A stretch of 64,000 bases of DNA from assembly GCF_026151205.1 (NCBI RefSeq), contig NC_087076.1, positions 16,705,142-16,769,141 of the forward strand. Direction: 5' to 3'. A program made the translations under genes and the position numbers. Origin of the DNA: Bolinopsis microptera (lineage: Eukaryota > Ctenophora > Tentaculata > Lobata > Bolinopsidae). Below the pieces are notes generated by a model. It made no database searches and was not told the DNA's origin. It worked only from the letters and a program-made list of their open reading frames with translations. This document shows positions 42,977 through 53,400 of this stretch, piece by piece; positions within the stretch are counted from its first letter, which is position 1; the number at the start of each line of letters is the position of its first letter.

Positions 42977-44488
42977 ATGACAAATTTTAATAATGCAGCT
43001 GATAGGTTTCACAACCTCTGCATTGGTCATTGTAACATTCAAGGAGGGCTTCTCAATTTAGCTAAAAGTAATGAACTTTCCCAACTTATTAGAGATCATA
43101 AATTAGACATACTTTCCCTAAATGAGATGAATCTTAATGATACTATTGACACAGACACCATAAATATTCCTTCCTCCTTCAACCTTATGCGATGCGACAG
43201 GCCAAACAGTTCTAGGGGTGGTTGTGGCTTAATGATAAACAAAAAACTAGCTTACACAGAATTAGTTATGGATAGTAAGCTTGATAACATTGAAGCATTA
43301 TGGGTGAAGCTTAAGAATAGCAAGATCAATGTTTGCTGCTTCTATCGCTCTGGAAATTATTGCAGTGTTGATAACTTTATTGAATACATTCATTTTTGCA
43401 TGAAAAAATTGAATGGGAAAAAGGTTATCTGGATTGGGGATATAAACATTGACCAGAATAATATCTCATCCGCCCAGTACAAAAAATTAGATATGACCTT
43501 GAGATGTTACAATCTAGTTCAAACCATTCAAGGGATAACTAGAGTTGCTAAACGTGGAGACAATTTTACCCAGACTACTATTGATGTAATATTCACTAAC
43601 TGTTATGCAGATTTTGTCCAATCTTCTGTTCTTGATGAACGTATAGGAGATCATCAAGCTATTATGTGTGAGATAGATTGTAAAGTACCTATAGCTCCTA
43701 AATTTGAGAAGGTTGAAATTAGAAATCATTGTAAACGTAATGTTAAACAATTCTTAGACTATCTAGATACCTGTTCTGATTACAGTCCACTATTGGAAAG
43801 TACAGATGTTGAAGCTATCACTGCTGGCCTTTGTCATCATATTGAACAGGCATATGCAACCTTCTTCCCTTGCAAGACCATAGAAAGGCATGAAAAGTTC
43901 ATACATAAACCTTCTACTGAACTTTTAAATGCCATTAATCATACACATTTTCTTCTAAAGAAATTCCGTAAAAAGAAGGATAAGAGAGACAATGGAAATT
44001 GCAATGAATGTGGTACATGTAGCAAATGTATAAAGTGTAATGAGGCCTGGGATTGCTACAAGATTCAGAGAAATATTAGAAATAAATTAGCTAAAACCTG
44101 CAAAAAGGCTAATGTAATCGATGATCTACAAGTTAAAAGTGCCAAGAATGATCTTAAAGGGATATGGAAAACTATCAAACTGGCATCAAATATGACCCCT
44201 GGTACAACTAATTGTCAAACTACCAATGAGAATGATCCTGAGCTATTTAACTTTCATTTTGCAAATGTTGGATCAAGATTACAAAATCAGGCCCCCAATA
44301 TTGAAAGAGTTAGTTTTACTGATTTTTTACCTCTTAGAACTTCTAATATCTCATTTGATAGATTCCAAGAAATAAATGAAACTGATATCCTAATGTATGT
44401 CGAAACGCTCAAGAATGACAAGGCCTCATATGACAATGTGCCTCTATTTTTACTTAAGCAAGCTGTACCACACATGACACATAGTTGA
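42977..44488 (+). CDS. LINE ORF2, AP-endonuclease part
   Basis: 503 residues. The N-terminal apurinic-type endonuclease has GHCNIQGG, LNEMNL, WIGDINID, TTIDVIFTN and GDHQAI in the expected order. A Cys-rich knot CNECGTCSKCIKC follows at about residue 340. It ends at 44488 because of a 7-bp insertion (about 44,470). Without the insertion the frame would run into the reverse transcriptase. Confidence 0.9.
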   Translation: MTNFNNAADRFHNLCIGHCNIQGGLLNLAKSNELSQLIRDHKLDILSLNEMNLNDTIDTDTINIPSSFNLMRCDRPNSSRGGCGLMINKKLAYTELVMDSKLDNIEALWVKLKNSKINVCCFYRSGNYCSVDNFIEYIHFCMKKLNGKKVIWIGDINIDQNNISSAQYKKLDMTLRCYNLVQTIQGITRVAKRGDNFTQTTIDVIFTNCYADFVQSSVLDERIGDHQAIMCEIDCKVPIAPKFEKVEIRNHCKRNVKQFLDYLDTCSDYSPLLESTDVEAITAGLCHHIEQAYATFFPCKTIERHEKFIHKPSTELLNAINHTHFLLKKFRKKKDKRDNGNCNECGTCSKCIKCNEAWDCYKIQRNIRNKLAKTCKKANVIDDLQVKSAKNDLKGIWKTIKLASNMTPGTTNCQTTNENDPELFNFHFANVGSRLQNQAPNIERVSFTDFLPLRTSNISFDRFQEINETDILMYVETLKNDKASYDNVPLFLLKQAVPHMTHS

Positions 44489-44582
44489 GCCACTGACCCA
44501 CATTGTCAATCTGAGCCTTAATACAGGTGTTGTACCAACCCTTTGTAAAAAAGCTAGAGTAACTCCCATCCATAAGGCAGGA

Positions 44583-45959
44583 ATGAAAGATGATCCTAAT
44601 AATTACAGGCCAATATCCATCCTTCCACTTGTAGGAAAACTTATAGAATACTTTGTCGGCAAGCAACTCACTGATTACATGGAAGAAAACAAACTTTTCA
44701 TCCGGCATCAATATGGCTTTCGGAAAAATCACTCCACAACTTATCTGATGTACGATCTGATGGACGAAATATATATGAGTAAATCTAAGTCTTATAAACC
44801 AGGAATCATCTTTCTTGATCTTAAGAAGGCCTTTGACACAGTGAATCATGAAATATTGCTTCAAAAATTGGCATATTATGGAATTGGTGGCATTGCTTTA
44901 ACCTGGTTTAAGAACTTCTTATCTTGTAGATATCAATGCACAAGGATCAATGGCAAAATAAGCTCATTTTTAGAAGTTCTGAGTGGTGTACCACAAGGAA
45001 GCATCATTGGGCCTATATTATTTAGTATCTTCATAAATGACATCATTTATGCCTGTAACCTATCTAAGCCCTTTCTATTTGCAGATGATGGTGCACTATT
45101 CTTTGATCAAACCTGCAGAAGCACATTTATAAACATGAAAATAGAACTTATGACAATCTTTAAATGGCTCAGTGTAAATAAATTATCACTCAATGAAACG
45201 AAGACTGAATTCCTATTGTTTGATTCTGTTGATCAACATGATGAATTAACCATTGAATGTAATGAGGTAACTTTCACAATCAAGGAGTGCAAAGAGACAA
45301 AATATCTTGGCCTCATTCTAGATAGTAAATTAAACTTCAAAAGCCATGTAGATTATATTATTAAGAAGGTCATGAAGAGAATTGGTGCCATGTATAGAAG
45401 TAAAGCACTGCTACCCATTAAATATAGGAAAATGTTTGCCAATGCACTCATGTTGCCACAATTCGATTATTTAGACACGATCTATTGTAGAGCTGGCAAG
45501 ACAAAACTTGCTGAACTTGACACTCTGTACAAAAAGGTAGCCAAAATAGCTCTCAACGTTCCACAAACAGAGAGCAGCCTTAATGTTTATAGAGACATGA
45601 AATGGTTACCACTCCATCTTAGACGACAACTCCATCTGTCAAATTATATGTTTAGAATCATCCATGACAATTGTCCTACAAACTTTATGAACAAATTTAG
45701 TTACATATCAGGAGGTAGTAGGAGCGGCGAAAGCTGCAACCTATATGTTAATAGATCAACATCACATAAAAACTTTCAATACTTGGGGGCAAAATGTTGG
45801 AATAATGTTCCAACAGATCTACGAAATCTGCCCGATGTTAAAAGCTTAAGTGATTCGTATAAGAAACAGCTACTCTCATCTATAACAACAGACCCTAATT
45901 ATACCGTCGACAATTCATATGACAAATTTTACACTGCAATCATAGTCGACGATAACTAA
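44583..45959 (+). CDS. LINE ORF2, reverse transcriptase part
   Basis: 458 residues from the first in-frame Met; the frame is open from about 44,478. Motifs: NNYRPISILPLVGKL, FLDLKKAFDTVNHE (catalytic Asp), SGVPQGSIIGPILF, FADDGALFF (catalytic DD) and the C-terminal WNNVPTDLRNLPDVKSL typical of CR1-like elements. It is intact apart from the upstream frame break. Confidence 0.92.
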   Translation: MKDDPNNYRPISILPLVGKLIEYFVGKQLTDYMEENKLFIRHQYGFRKNHSTTYLMYDLMDEIYMSKSKSYKPGIIFLDLKKAFDTVNHEILLQKLAYYGIGGIALTWFKNFLSCRYQCTRINGKISSFLEVLSGVPQGSIIGPILFSIFINDIIYACNLSKPFLFADDGALFFDQTCRSTFINMKIELMTIFKWLSVNKLSLNETKTEFLLFDSVDQHDELTIECNEVTFTIKECKETKYLGLILDSKLNFKSHVDYIIKKVMKRIGAMYRSKALLPIKYRKMFANALMLPQFDYLDTIYCRAGKTKLAELDTLYKKVAKIALNVPQTESSLNVYRDMKWLPLHLRRQLHLSNYMFRIIHDNCPTNFMNKFSYISGGSRSGESCNLYVNRSTSHKNFQYLGAKCWNNVPTDLRNLPDVKSLSDSYKKQLLSSITTDPNYTVDNSYDKFYTAIIVDDN

Positions 45960-46936
45960 GTATCTTCTAATTCTTTTAAATCTGAGGCATATATAATTGA
46001 TGTATCGAAAGGATTTTCCCTTTTTTTACCACCTTACCATTTTGATTGATTTTGCACATGACTGACATGTTTTAACTGGAGGAAGGGTTCGCACAGTGGT
46101 AGTTTTATAAACCACTTTTAATTTATTGACCTATCATACCTAGTGGTAGTTTTATAGACCACATTTAATTTATTTACTTATTATACTTAGTATTTATTTT
46201 TGGTGACTGTATCACCCAGTTTTAATTGTACAGTTTATTGACGACACATTGACTGAATGTTATTTTATATTCTAATTTATATTCTAGATATTTTATTTAT
46301 TTTTCAACAGACGACAACTTCCTGTTTTTTCTTCTATATTAGTTACTCATATCTCTTTTACAGACTTTTTTACAAGGAAATTGACAGATGATACTCACAT
46401 TAGGCATTCATTATTGCATCTAAATTATTTCACTTGCATTAGGTTTAGAAATTTATTCTCTGGTTAACAGATTTCAAATGTTTAATTAATTTGTAGCTTA
46501 TGACAGTAAGGTATATAAGAAGTTATTTAATTTTGCTTGGGCTATTATATTGACTATTGAGGTTTAATGATGATATGGAATTTGAATTCTATATAAATTT
46601 ACACTATGTGGTTGGGGCATTTTGCATAGTAAATATGGTTACTACTCCTATATATCATATTATTTGATTGGTATTCGATTTCTGATTATTTCTCTAGGAA
46701 TATGATTATTATATCTCAATTTGGCTTTAGGTAGGGTGCCCCGCTAAAAGAACTGGATTCTTCCAGGAAGCATCCCGTGCACAGACCTTGGTCTACATAT
46801 ATATTAAATTATTAACCATTCATTCTGTATGTGCACGAAAATTTATTTCAATCAATTTGTGGGGAGGGGGTGCCAACAGGGGGCGCTTTTTTCGGCAGGG
46901 GGGCGCCAACAGGCAACGTTACGCCACTGGTTTAAA

Positions 46937-47290
46937 GGGTTTCGAATAGCCGTTCAGGGCCAGCTAGAGAACGGGTTGAAAAAGTCACGTGACAGTCGAG
47001 TGTAGAGTGATTAATCATCATCCAGTGCATCGCAAAATATAGTATGTAATAGTGCGTAATATGCGAGCGCGCTAAATCACTCTACAGTTGATCTTCGAGA
47101 TTTTTCTAAAAGGCCCTCCAACAGTTGAGACCAAATTTATTTGAATCAATGCATTTTCCGAATCACCCCTACAACATAATGATATTGGTGAAAAACTGTC
47201 TCGATCATGTGATATGACTGTATAAGGAAGTTGGTATAATTTCTCGTTAGGGTTAGGGTTTCAGCGTATGCTTTTGTTAAAGATTGGGTT
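46937..47290. repeat. Telomere-like module, left copy (order A-B-C)
   Basis: Three blocks (A 46,937-47,022; B about 47,068-47,168; C about 47,180-47,290) recur inverted at 49,800-50,190. Block C has interstitial TTAGGG repeats (GTTAGGGTTAGGGTTTCAGC). No gene is seen. Confidence 0.8.
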
Positions 47291-47310
47291 AGCCGTTAGG
47301 GTTAAGGTTG

Positions 47311-49790
47311 GGATTTATCTGGCACACCAGTCCCTGTGCGCTGCGCTCTTTTCAATATAAATAAAATGACATCACTGTTCCTACTGAACAAAACCGTACC
47401 AAAGGGCAAAGTCCTATTGCACTTAAAGGGTAAGAGCTCCTCTGATCTTGGACATTACATTTTTAATCGATCCATCCCAATGCATGCTCTGTTCGCTGTT
47501 AAAACGGCTGAAGGATCATATCAACATTAACTACGTCGTACCGACAGAAATGGTAAAGTCGAAAAAGGGTGAAAAAGAAACTAAACAATGTACTGAAGAA
47601 CTTAGTCATTAGTGATACAGAGTCACAAACTCTGGATATGATGTTATTGTAATTCCTGAGTAATGTATTGCAGCTTAATCTGTAATGCTCAGACGGGTAG
47701 ACTAAATTTGTCGTTCCTGAGGTAAATGGAATGGAAAATGGTCTCGAAAAGTCGAAAAATGTTACTAATATAAAATTGTTGTAGACTAAAAATTTGCGAA
47801 ATATGTGACTCAAATTATTGATTAAGTAAAACAAAATTTAAGTAAAACAAAATTTAAATTTTATTACCATTACAATGAATAATGATATAATAATAAATAT
47901 AAGTAACAAAAGTTATGGTAACAAAAGTTATGGGAACCTTGGAGGACTTCGCCGCTTTGACGCGCCGCGCAAACTAGCTTCGCAGAGCAACGATCTTGAT
48001 GGGTTGACACCGTCAATCAATGGTAACCAAATTTATTGTAATTTATTTGTTATTGTGGCCTTAAGGTAAACGTATACGTAAGCCTTTTTTCGTACCTCAC
48101 GATCCTCAATCCTCATTTCATGTAGGCGAAAGCCACAGTATAGTAACCTAGCTTGCTAATCTATTGCTTGCTTCTCTCACATATCTTCAGGAAGCTTAAA
48201 AAGAGCGCCGTGCATAGGGATTGGCGTGCCAGGTATCAATATTGAATATGCAAACGGCAAAGAAATGGATTTACTTAGGAAACTTACCTAGCTTGATAGT
48301 TTTTTGTTCGCTACTCTGATCTTACGTATAGTATACAGTATATTCGAGACGCTGGAAAAGGTAAAGAGCGTCGCGCATTGAGATTAACGTGCCAGGTAAT
48401 TCAAGGTGTGAATTACCTGGGGACTTTAGGCTATCAATTATTATGTTCATTGTTACTGGGCCGCGCTCAGCCTGTCATTCCGCCTAATCCATAATCTAGA
48501 TCTCTATTGATAGCCTGAGGTACCCAGGTAAGTTCATTGTAGCGCAATGCACTACTGGGTCGCGCTCGCAATATCCAATAATGCTTCTCGCAACCTTCCG
48601 TACTCCGTAGATCGGCAAGATGCATTGTAGGTTTACAACCTACCAGGACGGGTAGGTTGTTTGGCTGAGCGATTTAGTAGGAGCGCCAGTAGCGCGCCCT
48701 TTCGCTAGCAGTAGCGCGTGTCACGAAGTAAGCGTTACTGGGCCGCGCTCAGCCTGTCATTCCGCCGAATCTCTATTCTGTTATGTTTATGAACATAAAA
48801 GCCTGAGGTCCCCAGGTAAAGTAAGCGTAGCTACACATGGCTATGTGAAAGTATCACCCCGCCATACTCGTTAAGTGATACTCGTAAAATATTTGCATTT
48901 GTTCCAAATATTAAAACCGTCAAAAAGTCCAACTCTGCGCCCGTATTAGTAAATTTTTTTATTATATTATTCGTTGTATAAAGATCTATCTACTTGTGAA
49001 ACAAGCGCGTCACGCAGTACGCGTAGACACATGGCTATGTGAACTTACCTAGCTTGCTAGTTTATTTATTGCTCGCTTCTTTCACGTATTTCTTTTTTAC
49101 GTACTTCTATCCTTGCTCCTTGCTCCTGTTCAGGAAGCTTGAAAAGAGCGCCGCATGCATGACAGAGATTGGCGCGGCGAGCCATGCAGGTAATATAATA
49201 CTAAGTTGACGTGTTTCAACCAAAATTAAACGGGCCCAGGAATCGTTTTATGATTACTTTCGAGGCACCTTGAAAAAATCTACTCACGCTATTGTACTTT
49301 TCACGGAGAAATACTTATGACCTGTAGCGTTTTTGAGCTTGTTAGTATCTTTTAAAAGTATTCAAAGTGATTTGTATATAAGTGCATATATTGATTCTGA
49401 ATACATTGCAAAAGATTTGACCTCGATTCATGAGGTTTGAAAGAAGTTAAAGCAATGCGCGCAATTTGGGGAGTGTGCTTTCGGTGGAGATATAACCTGT
49501 GCCATTAAAGAAACAACATAAATTAAAACGAATCTGATCCCGCCTGTTAACAGTTAAATTAACAAATTGCCTAATAGTAATAATAACAGCAACTTAAGTG
49601 CTCGACATTTTTGATCTCTGAATTTAGCGATCTGTGATCTGGGATGATCAATATAATAATTAATCATTTTACACTTGTTATCACGTTACTAACTTTAAAA
49701 CATTTTCTATTTGGCTCCGATGAATGCAAATGTCCTGTTTGGTGATTCGGAATAAGCGTTAACAGATAAGAAAAATGTCGAACCCGAATG
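47311..49790. repeat. GC-richer repeat mosaic between inverted telomere-like modules
   Basis: A block of TTACCTAGCTTG..AGT, a GAAGCTT(A/G)AAAAGAGCGCCG segment and GAGATTGGCGTGCCAGGTA recurs near 48,145, 48,285 and 49,040. GGGCCGCGCTCAGCCTGTCATTCCGCC occurs at about 48,457 and 48,737 (split here into 20 bases or fewer: GGGCCGCGCTCAGCC + TGTCATTCCGCC). TTACCTGGGGAC and its reverse complement also recur. No coding region or tRNA-like box is recognised. Confidence 0.55.
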
Positions 49791-49799
49791 GTTTCACTT

Positions 49800-50190
49800 G
49801 GATGATGATTAATCACTCTACACTCGACTGTCACGTGACTTTTTCTACTCGTTCCCTAGCTGGTCCTGAACGACTATTCGAAACCCTAACCCTCTAATCT
49901 GATCCCAACCCTAACCCTAACCCAATCCTTAATAAAAGCATACGCTGAAACCCTAACCCTAACGAGAAATTGGACTAACTTCCTTATACGGTCATATCAC
50001 GTGATCGAGACAGTTTTTCACCAATATCTCGTCAGGGGAGCATTTTAACCCTATGTCATAGGGGGTGATTCGGAATCAGCGTCCGAAAATACATCGATTG
50101 AAGTTGGTTTCAACTGTCGGGGCCCTTTTAGAACAATCTCGAAGATCGACTGTAGAGTGATTTAGCACGCTCGGTTTCACTTGCCAGGGG
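49800..50190. repeat. Telomere-like module, right copy (inverted and permuted)
   Basis: It is the reverse complement of the left module, but read in that orientation the block order is B-C-A instead of A-B-C. It contains CCCTAACCCTAACCC stretches. The permuted order implies that both derive from a tandem ABCABC array. Confidence 0.8.
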
Positions 50191-50479
50191 CCCGTTTAGA
50201 AAAATCCCGACATTCGATTGTACAGTGTAAAGTGATTAAGCACACTCAAGACAAAATATTTGTATAACTATAAGATCTAAAATAGTAACATTATCAGTAA
50301 TTGTTCTTATTGTTATAAATATCCCAAATGAGGGTTTCAAGAGATTGAGTAAGTATAATAAATTACAAACTGTTCATAAAATTCTTATCACATATCATTG
50401 ATCATGCTGTTCATGCATAATATAGTTTTACTATTATATAGTCTTTCCCAATTTTCCACGATTTAATGGCTAATACTGT

Positions 50480-53400
50480 TTAAGCAACACACCATCCGAA
50501 AATTCTGAAGAAATCTGGTGTGCTCACCCAACCTGTTCGAAGTTTATAATCGTCTCCCGGATAGTAAACTCTGCTTATCGCAGCCTGAAAGAGCAAACCA
50601 AGCGTTTAATTGAATATAGTGTACCTCATCGCACGCCAATTTGGACTCGTCGACGGTCTTGATATTTATATTTATATTTATATAATCATAATAATATTTG
50701 AAACAAATATTTTACGAGTATCACCCGTTAATTGTTAATATATAAATATAACTTTATTCAACACCTGCTAAAGTGACTAAGTCTGATCAACATACAAGAG
50801 ATGATGAAACTGAAACTGACAGCAAAATAAACGTTATTCTCACCTTGTTATTATCAAATATCATAACTTCCTTTTCCTCGGTGTCCCCTCGTGTCCTCAT
50901 GTACTCATATGCCGCCTGAAACTGGCTATCCCCCATTTCTTGACCAATAACATCTTTTCCATTTCCAACTGTTGTGGTCTTGACTTGACGACCCTGGTAG
51001 CAGTGTATAAATTGATTTCAGTATCTAAGAGTAAGAAGACTGAAACAGTTGGAAATTCACTTACCAATAATTCCACTCACTGTGCCAAGCTTCTTAGAAA
51101 TCAAAAAATCGATAAGGTGATGGGATGTGATGGGCTCGGATTTCCTTAAAATTAAGGAAATTTTACAAACCATGTTACTTCTAATTTATAATATGCTATT
51201 TACTAAACGGTAAATCGTTTACTGCATTGAGACGATAAGAGGACCAAAATAACTAATGACGATCCTGTCTAAGAGTTCAGGAATTACTACACTGTGATGA
51301 TTACATTTACAGTCCGATAAACTAGAAAATTTATATCCCACCTTTCGGGTCCATGTCACTATATAATGTTTCGTAGGAGACACGACGAGCGTTGTTTTAG
51401 CGCAGATGTCCTTGTTACTTTTACACGGTCCCTTGTAGTGGTTGAAAGCAGATTTTACCCTGGTACCGGCAGGAAGGTTGAAGTATGACGACAAGGTTGC
51501 TGTTTGGCGGGGGAAAAGGACCATGTCCCATTCGTAAATCAATACCTTGTCTTTAATGATGAGAACAACGAATTTCCCTGCTGAAATCGATGTATTTAAG
51601 AAGCCACAAAAATGCTTTATATTCATAATTGATCATGATAATGGTCTGCAATACCATTGTTATATTATAATTAATACGTATTTTAAAACGTGTAGTATTG
51701 CACAGTGTACAACTACAAAGTTGTACCAGACTACAATTAATACAATACTAAACTCTGGTTCTTTTATTTGTTTTACCCCTATTAGTAAATATGATTTTGG
51801 TAACTAACTATCAAACGCAGCATCAACTACACCAGTGGCCCCTTGAAAGACCTCGGCTGTTCGTTTTGGATAGCCACCTTGCATAGCTAATGATGTTGCA
51901 TCGTACCTGGGCGTTTTAAACTTTATTCTTTAAATTTTATCCGATAGATTAATGAACAACTCCAAAAATTAGACACACATTACACATTATATGGGGTCTG
52001 AGCCCTGAAATTCGAAATATTTCGTTTTGATTATTGTGTCTGCAGAAAACTTCCTTACTCTCCGTAAATCCAGTATTGACTTACATCCAAGTATAACCGT
52101 GCGAGATGAGGAATATTTTGTCGTTTTGTGGAGAGATCTTCCTGTCGTAGAAGTATAAAGCTGCATCGATAGAATCAAGGCAGTTACTGGGGTAAGGCAG
52201 TCGGGCACCGTATTGAACAGTTTCAGCGAGCCCCTTAATATCTTCATAGTCAAGACTGGTCGAATGGAGTGGAATAGCTGACCCTAACCGTTGTTTTACT
52301 TCGTCTCCTGCCGTATACAACATTTTAACTTGTCTTTTCTTTAAAATATAAATCATTCAAGCTAAGAATAGCGGAAAAGAAAAGGTTGAAAATAACTTTA
52401 GAATCTGAAAAAGAAAGCTAGATATACGCTCTTGCACAGATTCTGTCAACAAGACTAATCCTATCCAGTAGGACTTTATTCGACCGGAAATTGCGAAAAC
52501 GGACATAATTTTGAACGGACATTAAAATGAACGCTTGAAGGCATTCATTTAATGCATTTAATTTTAATTTAACCACCTTGTCGGAATTTATTTCAACGGG
52601 CATTCTATTGAACGCTAGAGCTTCCAGCATCCAATTTATAATGTCCGTTCAAATAAAGTCCGATAAGGTAATCATTTGAACCGCAAAAATGGGCCAATCT
52701 CCGGCCTCTTTCACTTTAAGCTTATACTAAACTCTCAGTAAAATCTAACCCACCTACTAAAGAAATATACAATCAACACCAAACCATATGCTGGGTGATT
52801 GAAAAAATCAATCGATACATGACACAATCGATACATGACACAATCGATACATGACAAGAAGATCGCCGAGATCAGCCTGAGGGCATCGTATACCATCTAT
52901 TTGTCCAGACACACTACCATATGGACAGATGATTGGGAGTTAGTCAAGAGACCAGTAATAGCATAGTAGGAGCGTAGAATGTTTGGGCCCAGAAAAACAT
53001 GTTTAATACCGCTATGAAGTATGAACCCGTGATAAGCCGGGGACTACTATGATAGTGATGATGCTGTGTTGTTGAAAGACCTTCGACCAATCAAAGATGT
53101 ACCTCATCACGCCAAGCAATTATGCTTGTAGGTGAATATACACTTATAAAGTACAACAACTTTAAAACACTCCTGAATAGTGAATAGTATTAGTGATTCT
53201 ACGATATATCTTACCGTACTGCACTGAAATAGCATCAATGTCATCCTCATCAAGTGCTACCACATTGTAAGCTTTTTCGTGTTCGTACCTTAAAATTATC
53301 AAATTATAGGATGAAAACACATTTGACATGATAATCTACGCTAAATGACTTGTGATCATACACATCATGTATGCAGACATGTCAAAATCAAAGATTTTTC

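Larger units (their letters stand above)
41267..46890 (+). mobile_element. CR1/L2-type LINE with an SGNH esterase, apparently 5'-inverted
   Basis: From left to right: an inverted ORF1-like frame (minus), an esterase remnant at 42438-42821, an AP endonuclease at 42977-44488, a reverse transcriptase ending at 45959, then about 0.9 kb of AT-rich 3' UTR. The boundaries are approximate: the left end is at or beyond 41,267 and the right end is before the telomere-like module at 46,937. No target duplication was found by eye. Confidence 0.7.

Noticed and set aside
47336-47530. Possible short protein on the + strand
   Set aside because: 64 residues, no motif, inside a repeat-rich region.
48140-49195. 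tRNA gene or tRNA-derived SINE in the GC-rich mosaic
   Set aside because: No A/B box pair (GGTTCGANTCC-like) or cloverleaf could be made by eye.
52081-52630. Separate small minus-strand genes
   Set aside because: The 52,085-52,307 part is a hemopexin exon of the MMP; the 52,418-52,630 frame lies in a MITE-like repeat.
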